DNA from: CAJCIT01 sp963771305
GTDB lineage: Bacteria; Acidobacteriota; Terriglobia; Bryobacterales; Bryobacteraceae
Assembly: GCA_963771305.1 (NCBI GenBank)
Contig: CAVYTS010000040.1
Location: 16,725-80,724 of the forward strand
Direction: 5' to 3'
Length of the DNA stretch: 64,000 nt
The position numbers were made by a program, and so were the translations under genes. The notes beneath the pieces are model-generated. The model saw nothing but the letters and a program-made list of their open reading frames with translations. It was not told where the DNA came from and made no database searches. Positions 29,126 through 40,328 of the stretch are shown one piece after another. How positions within the stretch are numbered: position 1 is the stretch's first letter; every line of letters begins with the position of its first letter.

Positions 29126-29518
29126 ATGAAGTTCATTTGCGCCCCCGGCAAGCAGAGAACGGCTTGGAAGTCGCCGGACGGGCAGGCCACGAGCCCCCTC
29201 GGGTCGCTGGCGGCCTTGGCAACCGCTGAAGGATATCGCGTGAAGCCGGAGGCGCACATGCGATTCCACGGCTACTACCTCCACGTGCCGACTGGCCAAA
29301 AGCAGCAAGGCGCCCGGTGGCGCGAAGAGTTATATAGTCGACGGAAAAGTGGTCAATGGATTCGCCTTTGTCGCCTATCCGGCGGAGTACAACACCTCGG
29401 GCGTGACGACCTTCATGATCGACCAGATGGCGTGTCGCTGAAAAAGGATCTGCGGAAGGACACGACACAAACGGCTACCGCAATGCCTGACTTCGACCCC
29501 ATTCCACTTGGACCGTAG
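29126..29518 (+). pseudogene. DUF2950 protein, C-terminal remnant
   Basis: 'TAWKSPDGQATSPLGSLAAL', 'MRFHGYYLHVPTGQ' and, in another frame, 'IVDGKVVNGFAFVAYPAEYN', 'TSGVTTFMIDQ' and then 'GVSLKKDLRKDTTQTATAMP' reproduce the end of DUF2950 proteins, which normally have signal peptides and ~300 residues. At least two indels (near 29325 and 29431) break the frame, and the N-terminal two thirds is absent. Confidence 0.75.
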
Positions 29519-29645
29519 TAGAGCAGTAACACCTATTCGCCGATTTACTGGTCAAGCGAATCCAGGCTGAGAAATAATGAAGAGGCGTCCGCAGAGTGGT
29601 TTACAGTATCGAGGCGCGGCGCCAGAAAAGAGAGCAGCAAACATT

Positions 29646-30401
29646 ATGAATTCAACCGTGGCCAGCTTTATAACGTTTGTATCTATCTTTGCCGCCGCTC
29701 TCATTGGCATGGCTCTCCGCCGGCTCCTTCCCGAAGATCACGTTCGATCGGATCCAAAGGAGGTCGTAAGGCTTACGGCCGGTCTCATAGCTACCATGGC
29801 AGCGCTGGTCCTGGGGATGCTGGTGTCTTCCGCAAAGTCCTTCTCCGATGCCCGCAAAAACGACGTAGCGGAGATTTCCTCGGAGGTTGTCACCATTGAC
29901 CAAACGCTGGCAAGGTATGGCCCTGAGACAAGAGAAATTCGGGCGGAGTTTCGCCAAATGGTACAGGCCGGGATCGACCGCACCTGGCCAGGCGAGTCGT
30001 CACGTGCAGCCGAGCTCAGGCCGAAGAAATACGGCGAAATCGTTTTGGACCAACTGGAACTTCTGACGCCGAAGAATGACGCAGAGGCCGCCATCAAAAC
30101 CCAGTCCCTCTCCATGATCCTTGCCTTTCGGCAGTCCCAATGGCTGCTGTTCCTCAAATCGGAGCAGAATGCCGTGCCACTCCCACAACTGGTGGTAGTA
30201 GTCTCATGGCTTGCCGTCATCTTTGCCAGCTTTGGTCTCTTCGTCTCACCGAACTCAACTGTGGTCGTGGCGCTGGCGCTCGGCGCGGCTGCAGTCTCCT
30301 CCGCTATCTTCATCATCCTGGAGATGTACAAGCCATTCGGCGGAATGCTAAGAATTCCGCCAACCCCAATTCTCGACGTACTAAGCGAGTTGGGACGTTG
30401 A
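29646..30401 (+). CDS. DUF4239 (bestrophin-like) membrane protein
   Basis: 251 residues. Two N-terminal helices ('FITFVSIFAAALIGMALRRL', 'LTAGLIATMAALVLGMLV') precede an amphipathic region with 'SSAKSFSDARKNDVAEISSE', 'IDQTLARYGPETREIRAEFR' and a C-terminal pair of helices ('LPQLVVVVSWLAVIFASFGL', 'VVVALALGAAAVSSAIFIIL'). This matches DUF4239, which HMM collections group with bestrophin-like proteins; channel activity is unproven. Intact, plus strand. Confidence 0.8.
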   Translation: MNSTVASFITFVSIFAAALIGMALRRLLPEDHVRSDPKEVVRLTAGLIATMAALVLGMLVSSAKSFSDARKNDVAEISSEVVTIDQTLARYGPETREIRAEFRQMVQAGIDRTWPGESSRAAELRPKKYGEIVLDQLELLTPKNDAEAAIKTQSLSMILAFRQSQWLLFLKSEQNAVPLPQLVVVVSWLAVIFASFGLFVSPNSTVVVALALGAAAVSSAIFIILEMYKPFGGMLRIPPTPILDVLSELGR

Positions 30402-30422
30402 AAGTTGATATGTCTAAACAGG

Positions 30423-30480
30423 GCCCTGCACAAGCGAAGTTCTTGGGGTCTCGCTCGTGTTTAAGCTTCCCCCCTAAAGC
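30423..30480 (+). pseudogene. 3' remnant of a DUF2490 gene
   Basis: The bases around 30433-30460 read 'SEVLGVSLVFK', matching the end 'NEVLGISLAFMVHRKSK' of the DUF2490 gene at 38491-39309. The similarity continues through the intergenic region into the convergent OmpA gene. Only the last ~15 codons remain. Confidence 0.6.
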
Positions 30481-30539
30481 AACTGACGCAATAGCGTCAA
30501 CGAGGCGCGATCGCTGATACGCTTTACACTACAGTCCTT

Positions 30540-31444
30540 CTAGGTCCCGGCGATGGCTTTATTCTGAAGTATCCGGACGACCACGCGACGATTCGCGGCT
30601 TCAGTGTCCTGCGTTTTGTCTTCCTTGGCTGCTTCTTCACTCTCACCCATTGCCCCCGGGGCCAACATGTTCGTCAACGGGATATGCCCCTGCTGTAGCA
30701 GGATGTTGGTAACGTTGCTGGCCCGTTGCTGACTTAGCTTCTGGTTCAGGACGGCACTGCCGGACGCTGAAGCGTAGCCTCTTACCTCGATCATGTAGCC
30801 CTTGACGGTCTTCGCTTTTTCGGCCAACGCAACAAGTTGAGGGCTGTACTTGGGCTCCACTCTTGCCTGGGCGTTGCCGAAATACACCGTCACTTCGTCG
30901 ATAATGTAGTAGTCGTGGAGCTGGCCAAATCGCGCGCTGTTAGCGGCGATCGCAGCCTTGTTGGCGGCGATCTTCTTCTCCTGTTCGGTCAACGCCTCCT
31001 GCTGCTCTTTCAGCGCTGCGTTCTGCGCCGCAAGCGTGGCATTCTGCTTTTCCAGCTCCTCTTTGGTCTCGGACAAACCAGCCTGGATGGCATAAGCTTG
31101 TTCCAGATCGTTGCCCTTGAACCTAATGGTCTTGGCAACCAGCTGGTTCTTGTCGTCGTAAGCCCCCTCTACCTGTATGGGTAGACCTGGAATGAGGGCG
31201 GCCATTGACATTTTCTTGTTGCGGGCCTTGAACATGCCCTGTAGCTGCCCTACATCCGTGCTGTCAGTCAGCAGGACGATTACCTTCGGCGAATCCTCCG
31301 TCTGTAGAATGATTTCCGCGCCGCTCCGCCCTGTGATCTTTCCCTGGAGCTTGGTTGGGCCAATGCGATTGCGCACGAGAGTGTCACTAACGTCAGCAAC
31401 CGCACCGCAATGGATGTGGTGATTAGTGTTCTCCGATGAGTCAT
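30540..31444 (-). CDS. OmpA family protein, probable frameshift after the signal peptide
   Basis: The main frame (GTG 31376 to 30540, 278 aa) has an N-terminal beta domain ('LQGKITGRSGAEIILQTEDS'), a long coiled coil at ~95-150 ('ETKEELEKQNATLAAQNAAL', 'LTEQEKKIAANKAAIAA') and a C-terminal OmpA/MotB peptidoglycan-binding domain ('VEPKYSPQLVALAEKAKTVK', 'GYMIEVRGYASASGSAVLNQ', 'LSQQRASNVTNILLQQGHIP', 'ANRRVVVRIL'). No signal peptide is in this frame, but the ATG at 31444 in another frame gives 'MTHRRTLITTSIAVRLLTLV', so an indel near 31380-31400 may separate leader and mature protein. Its 3' end is duplicated at 39357. Confidence 0.8.
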
Positions 31445-32005
31445 ACTTTGATCATACGTCTCCTTCCGCAATCTGCAAGTCCATCACGGTAATAGCTCGT
31501 AATCGGCTGGATTCGTCCCAGGGCACAGGACCTGAGGTGACATTACCGCCGGGTGAGAGAATCTATCCGGAAGCCTGTCGGGATGGGCAGAAAATCTTGA
31601 GCAACGAGTGGGAGGCCAGGCGGTCGGCTTCGGTATCGCCGGAGAGGCCGGGCTGGAGTGGCTTCATCTCCGACGATCATACCTTCGCACCAGTCTCATT
31701 CCCCTCGTAGGGCCGTCATGGTCCACTTGGGGAGGGCCGAATCGGGGAAGGGTAGCGAAGGTCCTCCAGGGCCTTCTATTTCAAAAGTGCTGAAAGGGCA
31801 GGGACCCAATGCGCCGCTAGAGCAACTCGATTGATTGGTCGCTGGGTTGGCGACCCGTCCCTCATGCGAGGACAGACTGACGCTCGCAGTCCACAGAAGA
31901 TTCAGTGGCCGATTGGAGCTGAGCATCTTCGGTTCCGTGTAAGATGCTTGGAAGCGCCTAACCTCAGGGTGGCTCACAGCGGGCTTAGAAGGAGGAATTT
32001 AACAA
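31445..32005. other. 561-bp intergenic stretch
   Basis: No supportable gene. It separates two divergent genes, so both promoters must lie here. The last 15 bases (agaaggaggaattta) are the ribosome-binding region of the glucosidase. Confidence 0.3.
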
Positions 32006-34744
32006 ATGGAGAAGCGCGCGTTTGTTGACGTCACCGAACAGAAGAGGCTGAACGATGCGCGAGAAGCCGGAATCCCATGGAAGAAATGGGGACCTTACCT
32101 CAGCGAGAGGCAATGGGGCACCGTCCGGGAAGACTACAGCGACGACGGTAACGCGTGGAACTACTTCCCCCACGACCAGTCCCGCTCACGCGCCTACCGC
32201 TGGGGCGAGGACGGCATGGGCGGAATCTGCGATGAAAAGCAGCGGCTGTGTTTTGCTCTCGCCTTATGGAACGAGCGCGACCCCATTCTGAAGGGAACGC
32301 ATATTCGGGCTGACCAACAGCGAAGGTAACCACGGCGAGGATGTGAAGGAGTACTACTTCTACATCGACAGCACGCCTACGCACTCCTACATGAAGTATC
32401 TGTACAAGTACCCGCAGCGGGAGTTTCCTTACAGCGAACTGGTCGAGACAAATGGCAGGCGGTCGCGGGAGGAGTTTGAGTACGAACTGCTCGATACCGG
32501 TATATTCGACGACGACCGCTACTTTGACGTGTTCGTAGAATGCGCTAAACAGGGTCCGGAAGACATCCTTGTCCGGATTACGGTTCACAATCGGGGACCG
32601 GAGACGGCACGTCTTCGCATGCTGCCGACGCTATGGTTCCGAAACACATGGTCATGGGGCGAGGAGAGTTCGAAGCCCTCACTGCGGCAGGTAGCGCCTG
32701 GTCTCATAGGCGCCTCACACCAGGAACTGGGCGAATACTGGCTAGCCTGCGATGGATCACCCGAACTGCTCTTTACCGAGAATGAGAGTAATGCCGGCCG
32801 GCTTTGGGATCGGCCGAATGCGTCTCCCTATGTGAAGGACGCGTTCCATGCCTACGTAATAGCAGGGCGCGCCGAGGCCGTGAATCCGGCCCACGTGGGA
32901 ACCAAAGCCGCGGCCCACTACCAGCTTGGAGTGCCAGCCGGCGGCAGCCAGACGGTGCGCTTGCGGCTCAGATCCACTCAGGCCGACGACGCGTTCAGCG
33001 AGTTTGAGCAAATATTCGAAACCCGCATTGCCGAAGCGGACGAGTTCTATCACCGGATCACATCGCAATCGCTGACCGAAGACCAGCGACGTGTGCACCG
33101 GCAGGCGTTGGCGGGCATGCTGTGGGGAAAGCAGTATTACTATTTCGACTTGGAAAAGTGGCTCGAAGAGCATCGCAGTCACCCGCTGGCTGAATCGCCC
33201 CGGCACGGCGTTCGGAACACCGAATGGTTCCACATGCTCAACGCAGACATCATCTCAATGCCCGACAAGTGGGAATATCCGTGGTACGCGGCCTGGGACC
33301 TTGCTTTCCACACCCTCGCGCTCTCGCTGGTGGACTTTGATTTTGCCAAAGAGCAGCTTCTGCTGATGCTGCGCAATCTCTATTTCCACCCCAACGGGCA
33401 GATTCCCGCCTACGAGTGGAACTTCAGCGATGTCAATCCGCCCGTGCACGCCTTTGCGACGTTGTGGCTCTACAAGTACGAGCGGAGCCTCGGCCGGGCC
33501 GATCCTCGCTTCCTGGAACGGTCGTTTCAGGGGCTGATGCTCAACTTTAATTGGTGGGTCAATCGCAAGGATCCCTCCGGCCGCAACGTCTTCGCCGGAG
33601 GCTTCCTCGGTCTGGATAACATCGGCGTCTTCGACCGCAGCGCCGAACTACCCACCGGCGGAGCGCTGGAGCAGGCCGACGGCACGGCCTGGATGGCTTT
33701 CTATTGCCAGTGCATGCTCGAGATGGCCCTCATCCTGTGCGATTACGACGCGATGTACGAAGATTTGGCCTTCAAATTCCTTCAGCATTTTGCGTGGATC
33801 TCCTACGCTATGGACCGCATCGGCGAGAATCAGGACGACATGTGGGACCCACAGGACGGCTTCTACTATGACGTGCTGAGACTGCCCGGCGGGAAGGCCA
33901 TGCGCTTAAAGGTGCGCTCGCTGGTGGGGCTCTTGCCACTGTGCGCGTCCACCGTCTTTGAGGCAGATTCCGCCACTGTCATCCGAACCTGATGGAGATG
34001 ATCGCCCTGTTCCGGAAACGTCATCCGGAGCTAGTGTCTCAAGTGGCCCCGACCGACGAGGGGTTCATCGGATACAAGGGACGTCGGCTGCTGTCGATCC
34101 TGAACCAGGAGAAGCTGGTGCGGGTGCTGGGCTACATGCTCGATGAGAACGAATTTCTGGGACCTCACGGCATTCGTTCGCTCTCCCGGTATCACCTGGA
34201 TCATCCGTTTACGTTCTTGGTAGGTCATCAGGAGTTCAAGGTGCAATACCTGCCGGCTGAGTCGAACACGGGGATGTTTGGCGGGAACTCCAACTGGCGA
34301 GGTCCGGTGTGGATACCGGTCAATGCGTTGATCGTCCGGGCTCTGTTGAATCTCTATCAGTTTTACGGCGACGAGTTCAAGGTCGAATGTCCAACCGGTT
34401 CCGGACAATGCATGACGCTATTTGAGGTGGCGCAGGAACTCACGCGCCGGCTGACCGCCACCTTCCTGCGTGACGCCAATGGGAAGCGGCCGGTCTATGG
34501 AGGGACGGCCAAGTTCCAAGAGGACCCGCATTGGCGCGACTTCATCTTGTTTTACGAGTATTTCCACGGCGATAACGGCGCGGGACTCGGGGCCAGCCAT
34601 CAGACCGGTTGGACCGGTTTGGTCGCTCCCTTGCTCGACCTCTTCGGGCGTGCCGACGCCAAAACCGTTCTCGAAACCGAACGGGAACGGCTGACCGACA
34701 AGCTCATGAGAGAGCAGGTGGGCGGAGAACAGCCCCGGGGCTGA
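32006..34744 (+). CDS. GH63-type (MGH1-like) glucosidase, split by two frameshifts
   Basis: AAGGAGG precedes the ATG. Three consecutive frames make one ~900-residue enzyme: 'DAREAGIPWKKWGPYLSERQ' and 'WGEDGMGGICDEKQRLCFAL'; then 'YYFYIDSTPTHSYMKYLYKY', 'MPDKWEYPWYAAWDLAFHTL' and 'PAYEWNFSDVNPPVHAFATL'; then 'FIGYKGRRLLSILNQEK', 'GGNSNWRGPVWIPVNALI' and 'ASHQTGWTGLV'. An extra G at 32293-32295 and a missing T at 33968-33969 cause the breaks, and repairing both restores continuity ('FGLTNSEGNHGEDVKEYYFY', 'ADFRHCHPNLMEMIALF'). The (alpha/alpha)6-barrel family cleaves terminal alpha-glucosides, probably trehalose- or sucrose-like; no signal peptide, so cytoplasmic. Confidence 0.85.
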
Positions 34745-34918
34745 CACAGGAAGCGGCGCCGGATTGGCTCTGAAAGCCTTGGCAAAACGCGCTTCTCCAA
34801 TAGCCCACCGCGTTTTCTGAGGGGCTCGCCCATCACGTCGCGCCAGGTCAGGATGATCACGTCAAACAAATAGAAGTGGAGGAGGCGAAACGAAGATCCA
34901 TAGTTCTGCGCCCTCCGC

Positions 34919-35648
34919 CTACGCGACCGTTTCGACAATCCCGGTGCTCAAGTTATAATAGCGCCAACAACTTCTTGTCAGCCACTGCTTGACTCAAGAT
35001 GGGACTAGCATTCTTCAGTCGTTCCACGTTCAGCCGCACATTTGCCTTGGTTGCGTTCACCAGCAAATCGCCCGATTCCGACCTTGCCGCATTCACCGCT
35101 TGCGTCAAGCTGGCAACCAGCGACGGCAAATGTCCCGGCAGCGTGGTGTTGGTGTCGAGCGATTTAATCGTCGAACTCACGGCACCACAGGAGGCATGAC
35201 CCAGTACCATCAGCAGCGGCGTTCCAAGAACTAATACGCCGTATTCGAAGCTCGCTAGATTCTCACCGTTGACAAAATTGCCCGCAACCCGAACCACGAA
35301 AAGGTCTCCGCGGTAGCTATCGAAGGCGAACTCCGTCGAAACCCGGGAGTCCGCGCAGCCCAAAATCCCCGCGTAAGGATTCTGTCCGGCGGCCAGCGCC
35401 GCCCGCTCCGAGCTGAAATCATGACGCCGGGTCAGGCCCTTCACATAACGGTGGTTCCCTTCCATCAGCTCATGTAGGGCAGCTTCAGGTGACAGTTGAT
35501 TCCCCGGTTTCGGCGCAGCCTTGACCTCGTCGGCGCGCACCAAACTCGGCATTAGTGCGCCGGCGCCAGCGAACCCCAAAAAACTCCTACGTCCGACGGA
35601 ACTATGGGCAATCCCAGCTCCGGAATTTCCGTGATTCTGACGAGTCAT
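34919..35648 (-). CDS. Tat-exported beta-class carbonic anhydrase, frameshift at the very end
   Basis: Start at 35648 (GGAGGAAAAG just upstream). The twin-arginine signal 'RRSFLGFAGAGALMPSL' predicts Tat export. The beta-CA core carries the zinc site Cys-Asp-Arg in 'GILGCADSRVSTEF', and His/Cys in 'LVLGHASCGAV'. The frame ends 'KKLLALL' at 34953, but the next frame continues 'YYNLSTGIVETVA' to a stop at 34919, the usual C-terminus, so a small indel lies near 34960-34970. Losing the last ~12 residues might not abolish activity. The enzyme interconverts CO2 and bicarbonate in the periplasm. Confidence 0.85.
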
Positions 35649-35823
35649 CTTTTCCTCCGCCACAAGTGGCAAGGGCAGACGCTACAGAAACTCTCCGTGG
35701 TTTCGACACCCGCTGAAATTCCTCGAAGCGTTCGGAATTCCTTGCGAGCCTGAGCATTCGACTGTAGACCATAACACAAGTTCATCGGACAATCTCATCG
35801 AAACTGTAAGGAGGAAAAGAGTC

Positions 35824-36496
35824 ATGTTCCATGAAACCCGCACCCCTTTTCGCGCGCCTTTCCTTCTCTTGACCATTGCTGCTCTTTCGGCAATGGCACA
35901 GACGGCCGAGGCAGCAGACGCCCAACAACAGAAAGTCCTGGAGATGGCCACAGCCATTCGCAAAGCGATTGTGACGCTGCCGCAGTATGGCGTCTTTGAC
36001 AACATCAACTACGGCATCAAAGGCTCGACCGTCATTTTGAGCGGGCAGGCGTCCCGGCCGACGCTGAAATCGGGTATTGGGAACGTAGTGAAAAAAGTGG
36101 AAGGCGTAGAAGTTGTTCAGAACGACATCGAAGTTCTTCCTGTCGGAATTAACGATGACAACATTCGAGCAGCCACTTACGCGGCCATTTATAGTTTCGA
36201 TCCGCTGCAAAGGTATACCGCGAATCGTGGTGGTAGGCGGGGCGGCCCGTCGGTGGCCCTGCGGGCAGGAGGTATTACGAACGATCCGCCGATTGGCTGG
36301 CATGCCATCCATATCATCGTCAAGAATGGGAACGTGACGCTGACCGGCGTAGTGGACACTGAGGGCGATCATGCCGTTGGCTGAAATGAGGGCGAACTCG
36401 GTGCCCGGGGTGTTCAGCGTTGAGAATGACCTACAGGTGGCCAACTGTCGGAACCGCAAGAAGGACACGGGCCCGGAAGGCTCTAAGGGGAAGTAA
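35824..36496 (+). CDS. BON-domain periplasmic protein with a late frameshift
   Basis: AAGGAGG precedes the ATG. A signal peptide (LLLTIAALSAMAQTAEA) is followed by two BON domains ('ATAIRKAIVTLPQYGVFDNI', 'YGIKGSTVILSGQASRPTLK', and 'WHAIHIIVKNGNVTLTGVVD'). The first frame stops at 36384 inside BON2; removing one G at 36379-36380 gives 'HAVAEMRANSVPGVFSVEND' and then 'LQVANCRNRKKDTG' to a stop at 36496. BON domains bind lipids or membranes in osmotic-stress proteins such as OsmY. A truncated copy of the 5' end lies at 10128. Confidence 0.85.
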
Positions 36497-36744
36497 GGGA
36501 CGACTAAGCCTGGTCGGACAGCAGATCCACAATTCATAATGCTCAGAGCAGGGCTGCGAGGAAAACACGCAGTCCCGAGTATCCAAAACAGGTTTAAGAT
36601 TCTGCTGTGCCCCGAACCGGCGCAACTGGGAGAACTCTTAGGTGAGTCTGGCCGCTCGCGCCTAGCAGTTTTCCTAGTAGCCCCGACGGGCTGCGACAAC
36701 TATCGTCTAGTTCCAGAACCAATCAATGTGAGGAGCCTGTCGCC

Positions 36745-38438
36745 ATGAGGATGTTTGGACCAATTCCCAAGACACATCTCGAAACCATGTTGCTTCCAGC
36801 AAATGGACGTGCTGTTGCAGCTGCAGGACAAGTCGTTCTGCTCCTGATATTGATCTTATGTTCCAGGGCATTCGCACAGAATGGACATAGATCGGATTAC
36901 ACGAGCAGCTCACAGCCGCCGCTGTTGAACTACCAGGAACTGGTGGCTCTCGGTGAACAGGAAACCGTTGATCCCGCTCTGGCCGACAAACTCGACACGC
37001 TGCTGACAACGCCTTTTATCAATAATGAGGCGTACTTCGCTGGGACGAAGCCTCTTCGCCCCGATCTCCAGGGTGTGGGACCCTCGCTACGCCTCGTCGA
37101 ATGGAACATCGAAAGGGGAATCGAGTTCGATGAGATCAAGTTATTGCTAACCGATAAGCAAGGATTCATCGCCAAAGTACACAGCGAGGCCGCCACCAAT
37201 ACGAGCACCGCAAAGGTAGATGACCAGGTGCTAAATGCGCAGATGGACGCACTTCAATCGGCAGACGTTCTGGTGCTGAATGAAGTCGATTGGGGCATGA
37301 AGAGGAGCGACTACAGAGCGGTGGTAAAGGATCTCGCCGATGCGCTCAAGATGAATTGGGCCTATGACGTCGAGTTTGTAGAAGTTGATCCCAAGGTGCT
37401 AGGTACCCAATCGTTCGCGAATGTAAAAAATGAAGCCGAGCGAAAGCAATGGGAGGAACTTTTCAGCACCAACAAGCCGCGCCTTCTTGGGCTGCATGGC
37501 AATGCAATTCTTTCTCGCTATCCCCTTCGGGATGTGAAGCTCGTGCCCTTTAAGTATCAGGCTTACGACTGGTACAACGGCGAAAAGAAATATGGAAAGG
37601 TCGAGGCCGGAAAACGTAAGGGCGCCAGCCTGCTCTTCGGAGAAGAAATCGTGCGCGAGGTGCGCCGCGGAGGCCGTACCAATCTTATTGCGACGATCGA
37701 TATACCTGATCTCCCGGGACAGCAGGTCACCATCGTTGCGGCTCACCTTGAGAACCGCACGACACCGAAAGGCCGAGTCAAGCAGGCAGATGAGCTTCTT
37801 GACATGATTCGTCCAATTCACAATCCCGTGATCATCGCCGGGGATATGAATACGATGGGGCAGGATGGCTCGGTTCTCAGCTTAAGCTCGGCTGCGCTGA
37901 AGAAGCTAAACGATCCTGCGTTTTGGGCCACACAAGGAATCAAGTACGCGACAGGAGTGGGGCTCATCATGGACGTTGCGAGTTTCGGCTTTAAGACGGC
38001 GAAGTTCCAAGCCGACCCGACTGCGTCGGGAGTTCCTTTACTGGCGGCCAATCCCGAACAGGGATTCTTTAAGGACTTGAACAAGTATCGTTTCGATGAC
38101 GGAACCCGCATTGATTTTCGCGGAGATGCGGAACTCTCGGTGAACAGCCGCGCGGGGACCTTGGCAATTCGAACGAGCGCGCCAGCAAAGGATTTGTTAC
38201 AACGTTCGCCCTGCCCCGAACCCTCGGAGCAGTGGGAAAATTCAGGCTCGACTGGGTATTTGTGAAAGGCTATTTGAAAGACGACCCCGGAACGGCTGAC
38301 TCCTATCGCTTTGGGCCAGCCTTTGCACGCACCATGAACGAAGCGAACGGAGCGCTGAACGATCTTCTATCGGACCATGCGGCAATCAGTGTAGATCTGC
38401 CAATCACACAGCCGGCTTTGCCAGCCTCAAAAAAATGA
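36745..38438 (+). CDS. Endonuclease/exonuclease/phosphatase family protein, split by a frameshift
   Basis: GAGGAG lies upstream of the ATG. A long signal segment ('GQVVLLLILILCSRAFAQ') precedes an EEP fold: 'LRLVEWNIERGIEFDEI', 'ADVLVLNEVDWGMKRSDYR', 'VTIVAAHLENRTTPKGRVKQ', 'PVIIAGDMNTMGQDG'. In the next frame follow 'KFRLDWVFVKGYLKDD' and 'LLSDHAAISVDL', carrying the catalytic His. A missing G at 38163 separates them; with it 'GTLGNSNERASKGFVTTFAL' reads through. The family contains Mg-dependent nucleases and sphingomyelinase-like phosphodiesterases; export suggests an extracytoplasmic substrate. Confidence 0.85.
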
Positions 38439-38490
38439 TCGTTTGGAATGGACCTCTTCAATCTTCTTCTAAAAAAAGACGGCCTCGAGC

Positions 38491-39309
38491 GTGTCTAACA
38501 AACGGCACTGGAAGCCCTGGTTCCGTTTCGACCAACGGCGGAATTACGCTCCCCGGAGCGCAGACGGTTCCACATTTGGGCGGTTGACGAAGAGGCGCAC
38601 AGTCTGCGTCTTTGCGGTGCTATGCAGTTTCTTGGCTGTGCCGGCCAGGGCGCAGCAACAACAAAAGCCCGAGGATCCCGAAAATGAGAAGCAGATAGGG
38701 CTCTGGCTCGATCAGGGAATTTCCACCGGACTTTCGGCCAATAAATCTCTGGATGTCGAATTCCACGAGCGGCTGGACGAGGTAGTATCCAACTTATTCG
38801 AGTACTTCGTTCAAGTCGGCGTCGCTTTTCGGCTGCGGCCCTGGTTCACGCTGATACCGATTTATCGTTACCAGCGATTTCCTGGAAATCCCGCGATTGC
38901 TTACGAAAATCGATTGCAGCTCAATCTCACACTGACCACATCCCGTGGCCCGTGGCGGCCGATCCTCCGCACGCTCATCGAGGAACGCTTTCCTGGTAAC
39001 CTGCCTGCTTCGGCACGCCTTCGATTTCGCCCGGGCATCGAATACACCTTACCGCTTCGCGTGGCGCGGCGTCCGGTGCTGGTCGTGAACAATGAGTTCT
39101 TCATCGTTCCCGGAAACAATCCCTTCGCGAACGGAGGCAGCAGCTACACACAAAACCGCTTCCAGGTGGGAGTCCGATTCCCCATCGCCGATTCGTTTTC
39201 GGTTCGGCCTTACTACTTACTACAGTCAGTTAACCTCCCCCATGGCTGGGACACAAACGAAGTTCTTGGTATCTCGCTCGCGTTCATGGTTCACCGCAAA
39301 AGCAAGTGA
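38491..39309 (+). CDS. DUF2490 outer-membrane protein
   Basis: 272 residues from a GTG start; the true start may be nearer the signal peptide (TVCVFAVLCSFLAVPARAQQ). The DUF2490 barrel is shown by 'QIGLWLDQGISTGLSANKSL', 'VQVGVAFRLRPWFTLIPIYR', 'RFRPGIEYTLPLR', 'NEFFIVPGNNPFANGGSSYT', 'QNRFQVGVRFPIADSFSVRP' and 'YYLLQSVNLPHGWDTNEVLG'. The family is thought to form small outer-membrane barrels of unknown function. A decayed 3' remnant of a paralogue lies at 30423. Confidence 0.8.
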   Translation: MSNKRHWKPWFRFDQRRNYAPRSADGSTFGRLTKRRTVCVFAVLCSFLAVPARAQQQQKPEDPENEKQIGLWLDQGISTGLSANKSLDVEFHERLDEVVSNLFEYFVQVGVAFRLRPWFTLIPIYRYQRFPGNPAIAYENRLQLNLTLTTSRGPWRPILRTLIEERFPGNLPASARLRFRPGIEYTLPLRVARRPVLVVNNEFFIVPGNNPFANGGSSYTQNRFQVGVRFPIADSFSVRPYYLLQSVNLPHGWDTNEVLGISLAFMVHRKSK

Positions 39310-39356
39310 GGCAATAGCTTGAACGAGGTGCGGTCCCGCCGATAACTTTATACTAT

Positions 39357-39632
39357 GGTCCTTCTAGGTCCCGGCGATGGCTTTATTCTGAAGTACCCGG
39401 CCCACCACGCGACGATTCGCGGCTTCGGTGTCCTGCGTTTTGTCTTCTTTGGCTGCTTCTTCACTCTCACCCATCGCCCCTGGTGCCAGCATATTCGTCA
39501 GCGGGATAAGCCCCCGCTGTACCGGATGTTGGGTGACGTTGCTGGTCCCGTTCTTGACTCAGCTTCTGGTTCAGGACCGCACTGCCGGACGCTGAAGCGC
39601 AGCTTTTGACCTCGATCATGTAGCCCCTCTTG
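39357..39632 (-). pseudogene. 3' remnant of an OmpA family gene (copy of 30540)
   Basis: The segment matches the 3' end of the OmpA gene (30540-30800) over ~275 bases at about 85% identity with several indels, so no frame stays open. It sits convergent to DUF2490, the reverse of the situation at 30.4 kb. The similarity stops at 39632, where the left end of the primase/recombinase element begins. Confidence 0.8.
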
Positions 39633-39842
39633 CCTTGATTCCGCCGGTTAAGTCCTTTATACCGGCCAATCTTGAGTCACCGTGGCGGCTAAACCACAAA
39701 AGGGAGTATTCTTTTCTCGTTCGACATTGAATACACCAGGAGGGTGAAGGCCGGTCACCGGACCAATCCTGGCAGGGAGAACCCAGTAGCAGGCCTTCAC
39801 GCCAGCCGGGATTCTCTTTATCTCATTACCGCCATCAGATGA

Positions 39843-40328
39843 CAAGTCGGTTCCGGGGTAGCCCGGATCAGCCTGCAACAGCTGCCACGTTGGTGTCCAG
39901 TGTGCCGACAAGCGTCGATCATCGGACATGGGCAACGGCGCAAGCCAGCGCATGACGAGCAGCACGACTGCGTGTGGGTGCGGCGCGGACGATGCCGGCT
40001 GTGCGGCAAGACATTCACCGTCCTGCCCGGTTGGTCGCTGCCCTATGGGCATTACACGCTGCGTTGCCGACAACAAGCCTGGGACGCCGTCTGCAGTGGC
40101 GGTGAAAAATGGGAACAGGCCGCGCCTCTGTGCAAAGATCCCACTCGTTTGCCAGATCCCAGTACGCTTCGTCGCTGGGCTTGGCGCAGAGTGGTCAGCC
40201 TCTGGGGTGAGGCAAAACCCTGCTTGTGGAGCCACAGCGCTTGGAAAGTTTTGCGGGCACCCACCATCCTTGCCTGGGATTGGCCGGCGGCGAGCCGTAT
40301 TCTGCTGCTGGAGGGAATCTCGCCATGA
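39843..40328 (+). CDS. Zinc-ribbon/HTH protein (DUF6431-like), first gene of the element
   Basis: The frame is open from ~39843; the first usual start is GTG 39900, but the conserved 'LPRWCPVCRQASIIGHGQRR' precedes it, so translation should begin upstream at an uncertain codon. The protein has a four-Cys zinc ribbon (CPVC and 'RRGRCRLCGKTFTVLP') and a helix-turn-helix-like part 'KDPTRLPDPSTLRRWAWRR'. That layout fits the DUF6431 family and a role as DNA-binding partner or terminal-repeat recogniser (inference). Its stop overlaps the primase start. Confidence 0.6.
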   Translation, partial: QVGSGVARISLQQLPRWCPVCRQASIIGHGQRRKPAHDEQHDCVWVRRGRCRLCGKTFTVLPGWSLPYGHYTLRCRQQAWDAVCSGGEKWEQAAPLCKDPTRLPDPSTLRRWAWRRVVSLWGEAKPCLWSHSAWKVLRAPTILAWDWPAASRILLLEGISP

